A stretch of DNA of 64,000 nucleotides from the NCBI GenBank assembly GCA_963751775.1, contig CAVVVW010000008.1, positions 62,001 to 126,000 of the forward strand. Reading direction: 5' to 3'. A program made the position numbers and the translations under genes. This document shows, one piece after another, positions 1 through 8,475 of the stretch. Source of the DNA: CADEEN01 sp963751775 (GTDB lineage: Bacteria; Pseudomonadota; Gammaproteobacteria; Burkholderiales; Burkholderiaceae_C). A model generated the notes under the pieces. That model made no database searches and had not been told where the DNA came from. It saw nothing but the letters and a program-made list of their open reading frames with translations. Position 1 is the stretch's first letter, and each line of letters begins with the position of its first letter.

Positions 1-1239
1 CCGCCGCGGCTGGCACGCCACAGCTGGCGCATGACGGCGTCGAGCGTGCCGCGGCCCTCGCGGCGCAGCGTCAAGTCCAGCGCCAGCGCCACCAGCGAGC
101 CCTTGGTGTAGTAGCTGACGGTCACGTTGGGCGTGTTCTCGTCGCTGCGGTAGAACTTGACCCAGGCGTCGAAGCTGGCTTGCGCGACGCTCTGCGCCTT
201 GCGGCCCGGCGTGCCGGCCACGCCGTTGATCGTCTTGGCCAGCAGCGTCAGGTATTTCGCTGCGTCGATCAGTCCGGCGCGCAACAGCAGCAAATCGTCG
301 TAGTACGAAGTGAAGCCCTCGAAGAACCACAACAGCGAACTGTGGTTGGCGCGGGTGTAGTCGATGCGCTCGAGCTCACGCGGCTTCAGGCGCTTGACGT
401 TCCAGGCGTGGAAATACTCGTGCGAAATCAAGCCCAGCAACGATGGGTAGCCCTCGCCCGTACCGCGCTGCCCGCTGCGCGGCAAGTCGCGGCGGGCCGC
501 CATCAGCGCGCTGCTGGCGCGGTGCTCGAGCCCGCCATGGCCGTCTTCGACAGCATGAAGCAGGAACAGGTAGCGCGCGAACGGTGGCCTGGCGTGGCGC
601 TTGCCGTGCCAGAAGGCGATCTGCGTCTCGCAGATGCGGCGCGTGTCGGCGAGCAACCTGGCTCCCGTCCATCCCCGGCCAGGCGCCGGCAACGACCAGC
701 TCGTGGGCCACGCCGGCGGCATCGAAGCCGGCGCGCCAGAACGGGCCGAGTTCGAACGGGTGGTCGACCAGCTCGTCGTAGTCGGCGGCGAGCCAGCCCT
801 TGGCGCCATCGGCCGGCATCGCCGTGGCCACCGACCAGCCGCGCGGCAGGCCGGCCAGCGTGATGCCGTGCGGCTCGTTCTCGCGACCCTCGACGCGCAG
901 GCACAGGCTGGTGCCATTGAAGAACCCACGCCGGCTGTCGATGAACGCGGCGCGCACCGAGCCGTCGAATGCATATACCAGGTAGGTCAGCGTCAGCGCG
1001 CCACGGCCAGCGCACGGGACCAGCCAGGTACTGCTGTCGAGTTGTCGCAGCGCGCACGCAGCGCGGCCCTGCTGGGCCTGGATCTGCGACAGGTGGCGCG
1101 CGAAGTCGCGCACCATGTAGCTGCCGGGGATCCACACCGGCAGGCTCACGCGCTGCTCGCTGGCCGGCTGCGGCACGCTCAGCGTGACGCGATACAGGTG
1201 CGCGTGCAGGTCGTGCAGCTCGATGCGGTAGTGGATCAT
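1..1239 (-). CDS. M61 family (glycyl aminopeptidase-like) metallopeptidase, 3' end outside window, frameshifted
   Basis: This is a zinc metallopeptidase of family M61. About 410 residues are visible; the C-terminal part (normally including a PDZ domain) lies beyond the left edge. The N-terminal beta domain starts MIHYRIELHD. The zinc motif HEYFHAWNVKR is encoded around 390-422 and the downstream EGFTSYYDD segment, which carries the third ligand Glu, around 294-327. No signal peptide is seen, so it is probably cytoplasmic. A one-base shift near 671-676 separates the N-terminal half from the catalytic half; joining the frames restores the family pattern. The start at 1239 is chosen because homology begins there. 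It is divergent from the TctC gene. The family assignment is firm; the substrate is inferred. Confidence 0.85.
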
Positions 1240-1263
1240 CGGTTCGGGCGTCTTCGGCGCGGA

Positions 1264-1293
1264 TTGTCGCCGCTGACTCGCGGCCGCTAGACT
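1264..1293 (+). promoter_or_regulatory. Putative sigma-70 promoter for the TctC-type gene
   Basis: TTGTCG (1264-1269) and TAGACT (1288-1293) are spaced by 18 bp and lie 26 bp before the ATG at 1319, in the 79-bp gap between two divergent genes. Inferred from sequence match only. Confidence 0.4.
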
Positions 1294-1318
1294 GTGGCCA
1301 CCAGTCCCGGGAGCCTGC

Positions 1319-2296
1319 ATGCGTCGTCGCGAAGCCCTTGCCGCCACCTTGTCCATTTCTGTGGCCAACGCCTGGGCCCAGCAACCGCGGCCGATCCGGC
1401 TGGTGGTGCCCTACCCACCCGGCGGGCCGCTGGACATCGCCGCGCGCGCGCTGGCCGAGAGCGTCAAGGACAGCCTGGGCGTCGTGATCGTCGAAAACCG
1501 CCCCGGCGCAGGCGGCAACGTCGGCGCCGATGCGGTCGCCAAGGCCGCGCCCGACGGCACGACGATCGTGATGGGCGCGGTGGCCACGCACGCCATCAAC
1601 CCCTGGCTGTACAGCAAGATGCCCTACGACGCGCTGCGCGACTTCACGCCGATCACGCTGGTGGCCCAGGTGCCCAACGTGCTGGTGATGAACAACGAGA
1701 CGGCGCAGCGGCTGGGCATCGCGACGGTGCGCGACCTGATCGCGTACGCCAAGGCGAACCCCGGCAAGCTGAACTACGGCTCGGGCGGCAACGGCAGCGC
1801 CGGCCACCTGGCCGGCGAGATGTTCAAGACCCAGGCCGGCGTGTTCATGGTCCACATCCCCTACGCCGGCGGGCCTCCCGCGCAACTGGGCCTGCTGTCG
1901 GGCCAGGTCGATCTGAACTTCGACAACCTCGCCGCCGCGTCGGCGAACATCCGCAGCGGCAGGCTGCGCGCTTTGGCCGTGACCACCGCCCAGCGCTCGA
2001 CGGCGATGCCCGCGCTGCCGACGATTGCGGCCAGCGCCGGCGACCTCGGCCTGGCCGGCTTCGACATCCACACCTGGTTCGGCCTGTTCGGGCCGGCGCG
2101 GCTGCCGGCCGACGTGACGGCACGTCTGAACCGCGGCTTCGTCGACGCCTTGAATTCGCCCGAGGTCAAGACGCGACTGGCCAGCCTGATGGCCGAGCCG
2201 GCGCCGACCACGCCCGAGGCCTTCGCGCAGTTCGTGCGCAGCGAACACGCCAAGTACGAGACCGTGGTCAAGGCCTCGGGCGCGAAGGCCGACTGA
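1319..2296 (+). CDS. Bug/TctC family tripartite tricarboxylate transporter substrate-binding protein
   Basis: A 325-residue periplasmic solute receptor of the Bug (TctC) family, which is greatly expanded in Burkholderiales. It has an N-terminal Sec signal (residues 1-20, cleavage after AWA), then the family hallmark VVPYPPGGPLDIAAR, the GAGGN turn (VENRPGAGGN) and the mid-protein segment GKLNYGSGGNGS. Length is normal and the frame is intact. No tctA/tctB membrane genes are adjacent, so it is an orphan receptor whose ligand (often a carboxylate) cannot be told from sequence. It is followed after 12 bp by the ParA-like gene, which may be co-transcribed. Confidence 0.9.
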   Translation: MRRREALAATLSISVANAWAQQPRPIRLVVPYPPGGPLDIAARALAESVKDSLGVVIVENRPGAGGNVGADAVAKAAPDGTTIVMGAVATHAINPWLYSKMPYDALRDFTPITLVAQVPNVLVMNNETAQRLGIATVRDLIAYAKANPGKLNYGSGGNGSAGHLAGEMFKTQAGVFMVHIPYAGGPPAQLGLLSGQVDLNFDNLAAASANIRSGRLRALAVTTAQRSTAMPALPTIAASAGDLGLAGFDIHTWFGLFGPARLPADVTARLNRGFVDALNSPEVKTRLASLMAEPAPTTPEAFAQFVRSEHAKYETVVKASGAKAD

Positions 2297-2308
2297 CGCA
2301 GCGCGCGC

Positions 2309-3248
2309 ATGCCCGTCTTCGCGATCGTCAATCGCAAGGGTGGCAGCGGCAAGAGCACGCTGGCCACCCAGTTGGCCGCCTGCCTGGCGCACCATGGCCT
2401 GGGCGTGATGCTGGGCGACCTCGATCGCCAGGCCTCGGCGCTGACCTGGCTGCGCCGGCGCGCCGCGACTGCAGCCCGCGGTGGTCGCCATCAGCGGCCG
2501 CATCGTCGACCCCAGGAACGACGCTGCACGTCCCGCCGGGCGTGTCGTGCCTGGTGCTCGACACGCCGGGCGCGCTGCACGGTTTCGAACTCGCGCGCAC
2601 CGTGATGTTCGCCGACGCGGTGCTGATGCCGGTGTGCCACTCGGCGTTCGACCGCGAGTCGGCGGCCGACTGTTATGCCGAATTGCGCCGCCACCCGCGC
2701 GTGGCCAGCGGCCGCTGCCGGGTCGCTGCCGTGGGCATGCGCATCGACGCCGCACGCATGGCGAACAGGCGCTGCGCGAATGGGCCCAGGGCCTGGGCCT
2801 GCCGTTCGTCGGTGTCCTGCGCGAGACCCAGAACTACGTGCGTTGCACTGAGCGTGGCCTGGCGATCTTCGACCTGCCGCCGGCACAGGTGCAGACCGAC
2901 CTCGACCAATGGCTGCCGATCCTGGCCTGGCTCGCACCACCGCCGGCCAACGCAGACCTGCCGGCGCAGCCAGGCGCCCGGCTGACGCGGTGGCGGCGCC
3001 CGACACCGCGCAGCAGCGAAGTACCGGCAGCCCCGGCGCTGCCGACACCGGCGGCCCCGGCCGCGCCTGCGAACGGCCGCGGCTTGTGGAGTTGGTTGCT
3101 GCCACGACGGCTCGGCGTCCCATCGCGGCCGACATTGATCATCCCGCGCGCCATGCGAACACCGGCGCCGGTTGCGGCGGCAACGAGCCGAGTGCGGGCT
3201 ATCGTGCTAAAACACGGCGCAGCCACATCACGATCGCCATGGACCTGA
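2309..3248 (+). CDS. ParA/MinD-family P-loop ATPase, frameshifted; 3' end uncertain
   Basis: A ParA-like ATPase. The N-terminus shows the deviant Walker A motif KGGSGKST (about residues 10-17) and DLDRQAS. The VLDTPGALHG strand and a C-terminal part with ALREWAQGLGLPFVG and RCTERGLAIFDLP follow. These pieces lie in three frames, with shifts near 2465-2500 and 2750-2765. The last roughly 100 residues are Pro/Ala-rich and may not all belong to the protein; in this frame the stop at 3248 overlaps the next start by 10 bp. No ParB or parS site is nearby, so this looks like an orphan ParA of the kind found outside plasmid partition loci. Role unknown. Confidence 0.7.
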
Positions 3249-4420
3249 ACTTCACCCCCGAAGAGACCGCATTTAGGCAGCAGATTCGCAGCTGGGTGGC
3301 GCAAAACCTGCCTGCGGACATCAGCCACAAGGTGCACCACGCGCTGCATCTGACGCGCGAGGACCACCAGCGCTGGGCCAGGATCCTCGGCCAGCAGGGC
3401 TGGCTGGGCTGGGGCTGGCCCAAGGAATTCGGCGGCCCGGGCTGGAACGCGGTGCAACGCCACCTGTTCGAAGAGGAATGCGCGCTGGCCGGCGCGCCGC
3501 GCGTGGTGCCGTTCGGCCCGGTGATGGTGGCGCCGGTGATCATGGCCTTCGGCACGCCCGAGCAGCAACGGCGCTTCCTGCCCGGCATTGCCAGCGGCGA
3601 GGTCTGGTGGAGCCAGGGCTACAGCGAGCCCGGCGCGGGCTCCGACCTGGCCTCGCTCAAGTGCAAGGCCGAGCGGCGCGGCGACTACTACATCGTCAAC
3701 GGCCAGAAGACCTGGACCACGCTGGGCCAGTACGGCGAATGGATCTTCTGCCTGGTGCGCACCAGCAACGAGGGCAAGCCGCAGACCGGCATCTCGTTCC
3801 TGTTGATCGACATGAAGACACCCGGCGTGTCGGTGCGCCCGATCATCATGCTCGACGGCGCGCACGAGGTGAACGAGGTCTGGTTCGACAACGTCGAAGT
3901 GCCAGCCGATCAATTGATCGGCGAGGAGAACAAGGGCTGGACCTACGCCAAGCACCTGCTCTCGCACGAACGCACCAACATCGCGGACGTGAACCGCGCC
4001 AAGCGCGAGCTCGAACGCCTGAAGCGCATCGCCAAGGCCGAAGGGTTGTGGGACGAGCGGCGCTTTCGCGACCAGATCGCACTGCTCGAGGTCGACATCG
4101 TGGCACTGGAGATGATGGTGCTGCGGGTGCTGGCGGCCGAACGCGGCGGCAAGCAGAGCCTGGATGTCGCCGGCCTGCTGAAGATCCGCGGCAGCGAAAT
4201 CCAGCAACGCTACAGCGAGCTGATGATGCTGGCGGCCGGGCCCTTCGCGCTGCCGTTCATCAAGGAGGCGATGGCCGCCGGCTGGCAAGGCGACCATGTC
4301 GGCGCGGCGCATGTCGCACCGCTGGCCTCGACCTATTTCAACTACCGCAAGACGACGATCTACGGCGGCAGCAACGAAGTGCAACGCAACATCGTCGCGC
4401 AGACGGTACTGGGCTCGTGA
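3239..4420 (+). CDS. Acyl-CoA dehydrogenase, PimC-like large subunit
   Basis: A 393-residue flavoprotein that removes alpha/beta hydrogens from an acyl-CoA and passes electrons to ETF. It begins MDLNFTPEE and has the N-terminal helical domain, the FAD-binding WWSQGYSEPGAGSDL segment, the middle beta domain (GQKTWTTLGQYGEW) and the C-terminal IYGGSNEVQRNIVAQ motif. In that last motif the position of the usual catalytic Glu (IYEG in medium-chain enzymes) is Gly, as in large subunits of heteromeric dehydrogenases. It most resembles the pimeloyl-CoA dehydrogenase large subunit. The partner gene starts 7 bp downstream. The substrate (dicarboxylyl-CoA or other branched or cyclic acyl-CoA) is inferred. 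Confidence 0.85.
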   Translation: MDLNFTPEETAFRQQIRSWVAQNLPADISHKVHHALHLTREDHQRWARILGQQGWLGWGWPKEFGGPGWNAVQRHLFEEECALAGAPRVVPFGPVMVAPVIMAFGTPEQQRRFLPGIASGEVWWSQGYSEPGAGSDLASLKCKAERRGDYYIVNGQKTWTTLGQYGEWIFCLVRTSNEGKPQTGISFLLIDMKTPGVSVRPIIMLDGAHEVNEVWFDNVEVPADQLIGEENKGWTYAKHLLSHERTNIADVNRAKRELERLKRIAKAEGLWDERRFRDQIALLEVDIVALEMMVLRVLAAERGGKQSLDVAGLLKIRGSEIQQRYSELMMLAAGPFALPFIKEAMAAGWQGDHVGAAHVAPLASTYFNYRKTTIYGGSNEVQRNIVAQTVLGS

Positions 4421-4427
4421 GACGACC

Positions 4428-5549
4428 ATGGACTTTGAATTTACCGACGATCAGATCTCGCTGCGCGATGCCGTCCGGCGCTGGGTCGAGAAGGGCTTCT
4501 CGTTCGCCCGCCGCCACGCGCTGGCCAAGGCCGGCGGCGCGACGCGCGCGGTGTACGCCGAGCTGGCCGAGCTCGGCCTGACCGGGTTGGCGGTGCCCGC
4601 CCACCATGGCGGCCTGGGCCTGGGGGCGGTCGACGCGATGGTGGTGATGGAGGAACTCGGCCGCGGGCTGGTCAATGCGCCCTACGCCGCCGGCGCGCTG
4701 GTCGCGCCCGCGCTGCTGGCGCAGGCCGACGCCGCCGTGCAGTCCGCCTGGCTGCCGCGCATCGCCGACGGTTCGGCCCTGGTCGTGCTCGCGCAGCAGG
4801 AACGCGGCACACGCTACCGGCTGGACGCCGTGTCGACGCTCGCCAGTCAGACCGCGGGCGGCTGGTCGCTCACCGGCCACAAGAGCCTGGTGCCGGCCGG
4901 CGACGAGGCCGACGCGTTCCTGGTGCCGGCGCGGCTCGGGCCGGATGCGGCAGCGCCGCTCGGTCTGTTCCTGGTCGAGCGCGGACGCTGCGCGGTGCGC
5001 GGCTACCCGACGCAGGACGGGGCGCGCGCGGCCGACGTCACGCTGGCGGCGACGCCGGCGCAGCTGGTGCTGGCCGACGCCGCCGCCGCGCTCGAAGCGG
5101 CCGGCGACGTCGGCATCGCCGCGGTCTGCGCCGAGGGCGTCGGCCTGATGGACCAGCTGCTGGCGATCACGGTCGAGTACATGAACACGCGCAAGCAGTT
5201 CGGCGTGGCCATCGCCAGCTTCCAGGCCCTGCGCCACCGCGTCGCCGACGTCAAGATGCAGCTCGAGCTGGCGCGCTCGATGAGCTACTACGCCAGCCTG
5301 AAGCTCGGCGAGCCGGCGCCGCAACGCCGCCGCGCGCTGTCGCAGGCCAAGGTCCAGCTCGGCCAGTCGATGCGCTTCGTCGGCCAGCAATGCATCCAGC
5401 TGCACGGCGGCATCGGCGTGACCGACGAGGCCAGCGCCAGCCATTACTTCAAGCGGCTGACGATGCTCGAGCTGGCCTGGGGCGACACGCTGCACCACCT
5501 GGGCGAAGTCAGCGAGCGCATGCAGGACAGCGCCGGGGTGTTCGCGTGA
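4428..5549 (+). CDS. Acyl-CoA dehydrogenase, PimD-like small subunit
   Basis: A 373-residue acyl-CoA dehydrogenase paralogue starting MDFEFTDDQ. Family features include the VVMEELGRGL segment in the N-terminal domain, MNTRKQFGVAIASFQ after the middle domain, and the C-terminal QLHGGIGVTDE motif. The FAD-domain region is more divergent than in its neighbour, as expected for the second chain of an alpha2beta2 dehydrogenase (PimC/PimD, or the actinobacterial steroid ChsE pairs). The 7-bp spacing from the large subunit and the 4-bp GTGA overlap with the next gene indicate one operon. I infer that it forms a heteromer with the 3239-4420 product. Confidence 0.85.
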   Translation: MDFEFTDDQISLRDAVRRWVEKGFSFARRHALAKAGGATRAVYAELAELGLTGLAVPAHHGGLGLGAVDAMVVMEELGRGLVNAPYAAGALVAPALLAQADAAVQSAWLPRIADGSALVVLAQQERGTRYRLDAVSTLASQTAGGWSLTGHKSLVPAGDEADAFLVPARLGPDAAAPLGLFLVERGRCAVRGYPTQDGARAADVTLAATPAQLVLADAAAALEAAGDVGIAAVCAEGVGLMDQLLAITVEYMNTRKQFGVAIASFQALRHRVADVKMQLELARSMSYYASLKLGEPAPQRRRALSQAKVQLGQSMRFVGQQCIQLHGGIGVTDEASASHYFKRLTMLELAWGDTLHHLGEVSERMQDSAGVFA

Positions 5550-6542
5550 CCGGAGCTGCCGGCCCGGCACTGGCCGACGCCATCACCGACGTCGCCGGCC
5601 TCACCGTCGGCCACTTCACGCATCCGCTGCGGGCCACCGGCTGCAGCGTGGTGCTGTGCCCTGCCGGCGCGGTGGCCGGCGTCGACGTGCGCGGCGGCGC
5701 ACCCGGCACGCGCGAGACCGATCTGCTGCGGCCGGAAAACCTGGTCGACCGCGTGCACGCGGTGCTGCTCAGCGGCGGCAGCGCCTTCGGCCTCGATGCG
5801 GCGGGCGGCGTGATGCGCTGGCTCGAGCAACACGGCCACGGCTTTGCCGTCGGTGCGGTGCGTGTGCCGATCGTGCCCGCGGCGGTGCTGTTCGACCTGT
5901 GGCGCGGCGACCTGTCGATCCGTCCCGACGCCGCCGCGGGCTACGCCGCGTGCGAAGCCGCGTCGACGGCCAAGCCCGCGCAAGGCAACGTCGGCGCCGG
6001 CGCCGGCGCGACGGTGGGCAAGCTGTTCGGCATCGAGCGGGCGATGAAGGGCGGCATCGGCAGCGCGTCGATCCGCGTCGGCGGCGTCACCGTGGCCGCG
6101 CTGGTGGCCGTCAACGCCACCGGCGACGTGATCGACACCAACAGCGGCGAGGTGCTGGCCGGTGCGCGCACCGGCGCCGACAGCCGCCACCTCGTGCACT
6201 GCGCGGCCGCGCTGGCGCGCGGCGAGGTGCCGGCGCGCTTGCAGGCCGGCATGGCCACCACCATCGGCGTGATCGCCACCGATGCCCGGCTCGACAAGGC
6301 CCAGTGCCGCAAGCTGGCCGGCATGGCGCACGATGGCCTGGCTCGCTGCATCAATCCGGTCCACACGCCGTACGACGGCGACACGCTTGTTCGCGCTGGC
6401 CACCGGCGCCGTGGCGGGCAACCTGACGTTGATCGGCGCCTTGGCCGCCGAGGTCACGGCGCGGGCGGTCGCCAGCGCGGTCTTTCACGCGACCGGCCTG
6501 CCCGGACTGCCGGCCGCGCGCGATCTCGGCGCGCTGTTGTGA
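5546..6542 (+). CDS. P1 family (S58, DmpA-like) peptidase, frameshifted near 3' end
   Basis: An Ntn-hydrolase-like P1/S58 aminopeptidase, about 331 residues after repair. It uses a GTG start overlapping the previous stop (GTGA). Family segments are LTVGHFTHP near the N-terminus, RENLVDRVHAVLLSGGSAFGL (in part), NVGAGAGATVGK and the KGGIGSAS stretch expected to hold the autoprocessing site and nucleophile. A single-base shift near 6385-6395 moves the last 50 residues (LFALATGAVAGNLTLIGALAA) to the next frame. Enzymes of this family cleave N-terminal residues from small peptides or beta-peptides; the natural substrate here is unknown. It is translationally coupled to the acyl-CoA dehydrogenase genes. 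Confidence 0.8.
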
Positions 6543-7264
6543 CGGCCGGCGCGACACAGACGCTGGCGCAGATCCTGTTCAGCCAGGGCTTCGGCACGCG
6601 GCGCCATTGCGCGGCGCTGATCGCCGATGGCCAGGTCCAGGTCGGCGGTGTCCGCCTGGACGACCCGCAGGTTTCGCTCGGCACGACGGGCTGGTGTTCA
6701 GCGTGCAGGGCCAGCCCTGGCCGTACCACGCCAAGGCCGTCGTGATGCTGCACAAACCCGCTGGCTACGAATGCTCGGCCAAGCCGCGCCACCACCCCGG
6801 CGTGCTGGCATTGCTGCCGGCGCCGCTGCGCGAACGCGGCGTGCAATCGGTCGGCCGGCTCGATGCCGACACCACCGGCCTGCTGCTGCTGACCGACGAC
6901 GGCGCGCTGATCCACCGCCTGACTTCGCCCAGGCACCATGTGGCCAAGGTCTACGAGGTGACGTGCAAGCATCCGCTGGCGGCCGACACGGTGGCGCGCC
7001 TGCTGGCCGGCGTCGTGCTCGACGACGACCCCGAACCGGTGCGCGCCATCGCCTGCGAGCGCACGGGTGACATCGCAGCTGCGCATGACGCTGACCGAAG
7101 GCCGCTACCACCAGGTCAAGCGCATGGTCGCCGCGGTCGGCAACCGCGTCGAGGCGCTGCACCGCAGCGCCGTCGGTGGCCTGGCGCTGCCCGCATCGCT
7201 CGCGCCGGGCCAATGGTGCTGGCTCGACGCGGCCGATCGCGAGCGACTGTTCGCGCCACGATAA
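6539..7264 (+). CDS. RsuA-type 16S rRNA pseudouridine synthase, twice frameshifted
   Basis: A pseudouridine synthase of the RsuA/RluB/E/F group, about 241 residues when repaired. The N-terminal S4-like part (LAQILFSQGFGTRRHCAALI) is in one frame. The catalytic part MLHKPAGYECS and VGRLDADTTGLLLLTDDG, where the Asp of GRLD is the catalytic residue, is in a second. The C-terminal LTEGRYHQVKRMVAAVG is in a third. Shifts lie near 6680-6692 and 7060-7070. The start is a GTG at 6539 overlapping the P1 peptidase stop. The S4 domain and length favour RsuA-like action on 16S rRNA, but the exact uridine is not determined by sequence. Confidence 0.85.
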
Positions 7265-7273
7265 TCCGCCGCC

Positions 7274-8264
7274 ATGCGAATCCTGCGCGGTTTCCGCCAT
7301 CCCGACATCGCGCCCCACTGCGCCCTGACGATAGGCAACTTCGACGGCGTGCACCGTGGCCACCAGGCCATGCTGGCCCTGCTGATCAGCGAGGCGCGGC
7401 ACCGCGGCGTGCCGTCCTGCGTGGTGACCTTCGAGCCGCACCCGCGTGACTTCTTCGCCGCCAGGGCCGGGCGTGCAGCCGACGCGCCGGCGCGCATCGC
7501 CAACCTGCGCGACAAGCTGGCCGAACTCGAACGCTGCGGCATCGAGCAGGCCGTCGTGCTGCGCTTCGACGAGCGCTTCGCGGCGCAGACGCCGCAGGCC
7601 TTCATCGACGACGTGCTGCTGCGCGGCCTGGGCGCACGCTACGTGCTGGTCGGCGACGACTTTCGCTTCGGCGCCCGCCGCGCCGGCGACTACGCGATGC
7701 TCGATGCCGCGGGCGATGCGGCCGGTTTCGACGTGGCGCGCATGCAGAGCTACGAAGTGCACGGCCAGCGTGTGTCGAGCTCTGCGGTACGCGAAGCGCT
7801 GGCCGCAGGCGATATGGCTCGCGCCGCCGGCCTGCTCGGCCACCCCTACAGCATCAGCGGCCATGTGCAGCGCGGCCGCAGGCTGGGCCGCGCGCTGGGC
7901 GAGACGCCAGCCCGGCCAGGGCGACGGCTTTCGCACCCTGAACCTGCGCTTCGGCCACCCGAGGCCGGCGGCGATGGGCATCTTCGCGGTCCGCGTGCAC
8001 GGGCTGGCGGCCGACGCGCTGCCGGGCGTGGCCAGCCTGGGCGTGCGGCCGACGATCGAAGACGGTGGCCAGGTGCTGCTCGAAACCCATTGCCTGGCCT
8101 GGCCCGCCGCGCTGGGGCCCGAAGGCGGCTACGGCCGCGTGATCCGGGTCGACTTGCTGCACAAGCTGCACGACGAGCGCAAGTACGGCTCGCTGGCCGC
8201 ATTGCGCGACGCCATCGCGCAGGACGTGGCCCAGGCGCGGGCCTGGTTCGCAGCGCAGGGCTGA
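7274..8264 (+). CDS. ribF: Bifunctional riboflavin kinase/FMN adenylyltransferase, frameshifted
   Basis: Makes FMN from riboflavin and FAD from FMN. The N-terminal adenylyltransferase domain shows TIGNFDGVHRGHQ (about residues 17-30), VVTFEPHPRDFF and RVSSSAVREAL. The C-terminal riboflavin kinase domain shows GDGFRTLNLRFG, LGVRPTIEDGG and LLHKLHDERKYGSL. A one-base shift near 7905 lies between GRRLGRALGE and GDGFRTLNL. Restored length is about 330, normal for RibF. It precedes ileS and lspA, the usual proteobacterial order. Confidence 0.95.
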
Positions 8265-8274
8265 GCAGCGTCGG

Positions 8275-8307
8275 TAGAATGGCAAGCATGGCACTTTGCA
8301 TGCTTGC
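8275..8307 (+). promoter_or_regulatory. ileS leader: -10-like hexamer and 9-bp inverted repeat
   Basis: TAGAAT at 8275-8280 resembles a -10 box. It is followed by a perfect 9-bp inverted repeat, GCAAGCATG (8282-8290) and CATGCTTGC (8299-8307), with an 8-nt loop. There is no T-tract, so a terminator is unlikely. It could be an operator or a leader hairpin ahead of ileS. Confidence 0.4.
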
Positions 8308-8368
8308 ACTCGACCCGCTGCGCTGGCGCACGGCCACGCATCGGCAAACCTCGCGCGACCGAATTTAG

Positions 8369-8391
8369 CCGGGTTCGACCACCGAGCCCGG
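8369..8391 (+). promoter_or_regulatory. Stem-loop in the ileS leader
   Basis: CCGGGTTCG (8369-8377) pairs with CGAGCCCGG (8383-8391) around a 5-nt loop, with one G-U pair. It lies about 85 nt before the ileS ATG. A regulatory role is inferred only. Confidence 0.3.
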
Positions 8392-8475
8392 AGCCGGCGC
8401 GCACCCACGCCAGCCGGCCCCGACGATGAGCGCCCCGCGCCGCACCCCACGGCGCCCACCGCAGGCACTTGCACC

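Noticed and set aside
503..2755. A 750-codon open frame on the minus strand across M61/TctC/ParA
   Set aside because: It is an Arg/Ala/Gly-rich antisense shadow of GC-rich coding DNA; the real genes with known motifs lie in other frames.
2309..3248. Chromosome partition locus (ParA)
   Set aside because: No ParB, parS-like sites or plasmid genes nearby; better treated as an orphan ParA-type ATPase.
8369..8391. GGTTCGA within a stem, like a tRNA T-arm
   Set aside because: No acceptor stem, D-arm or anticodon arm at the proper distance; only a simple hairpin.
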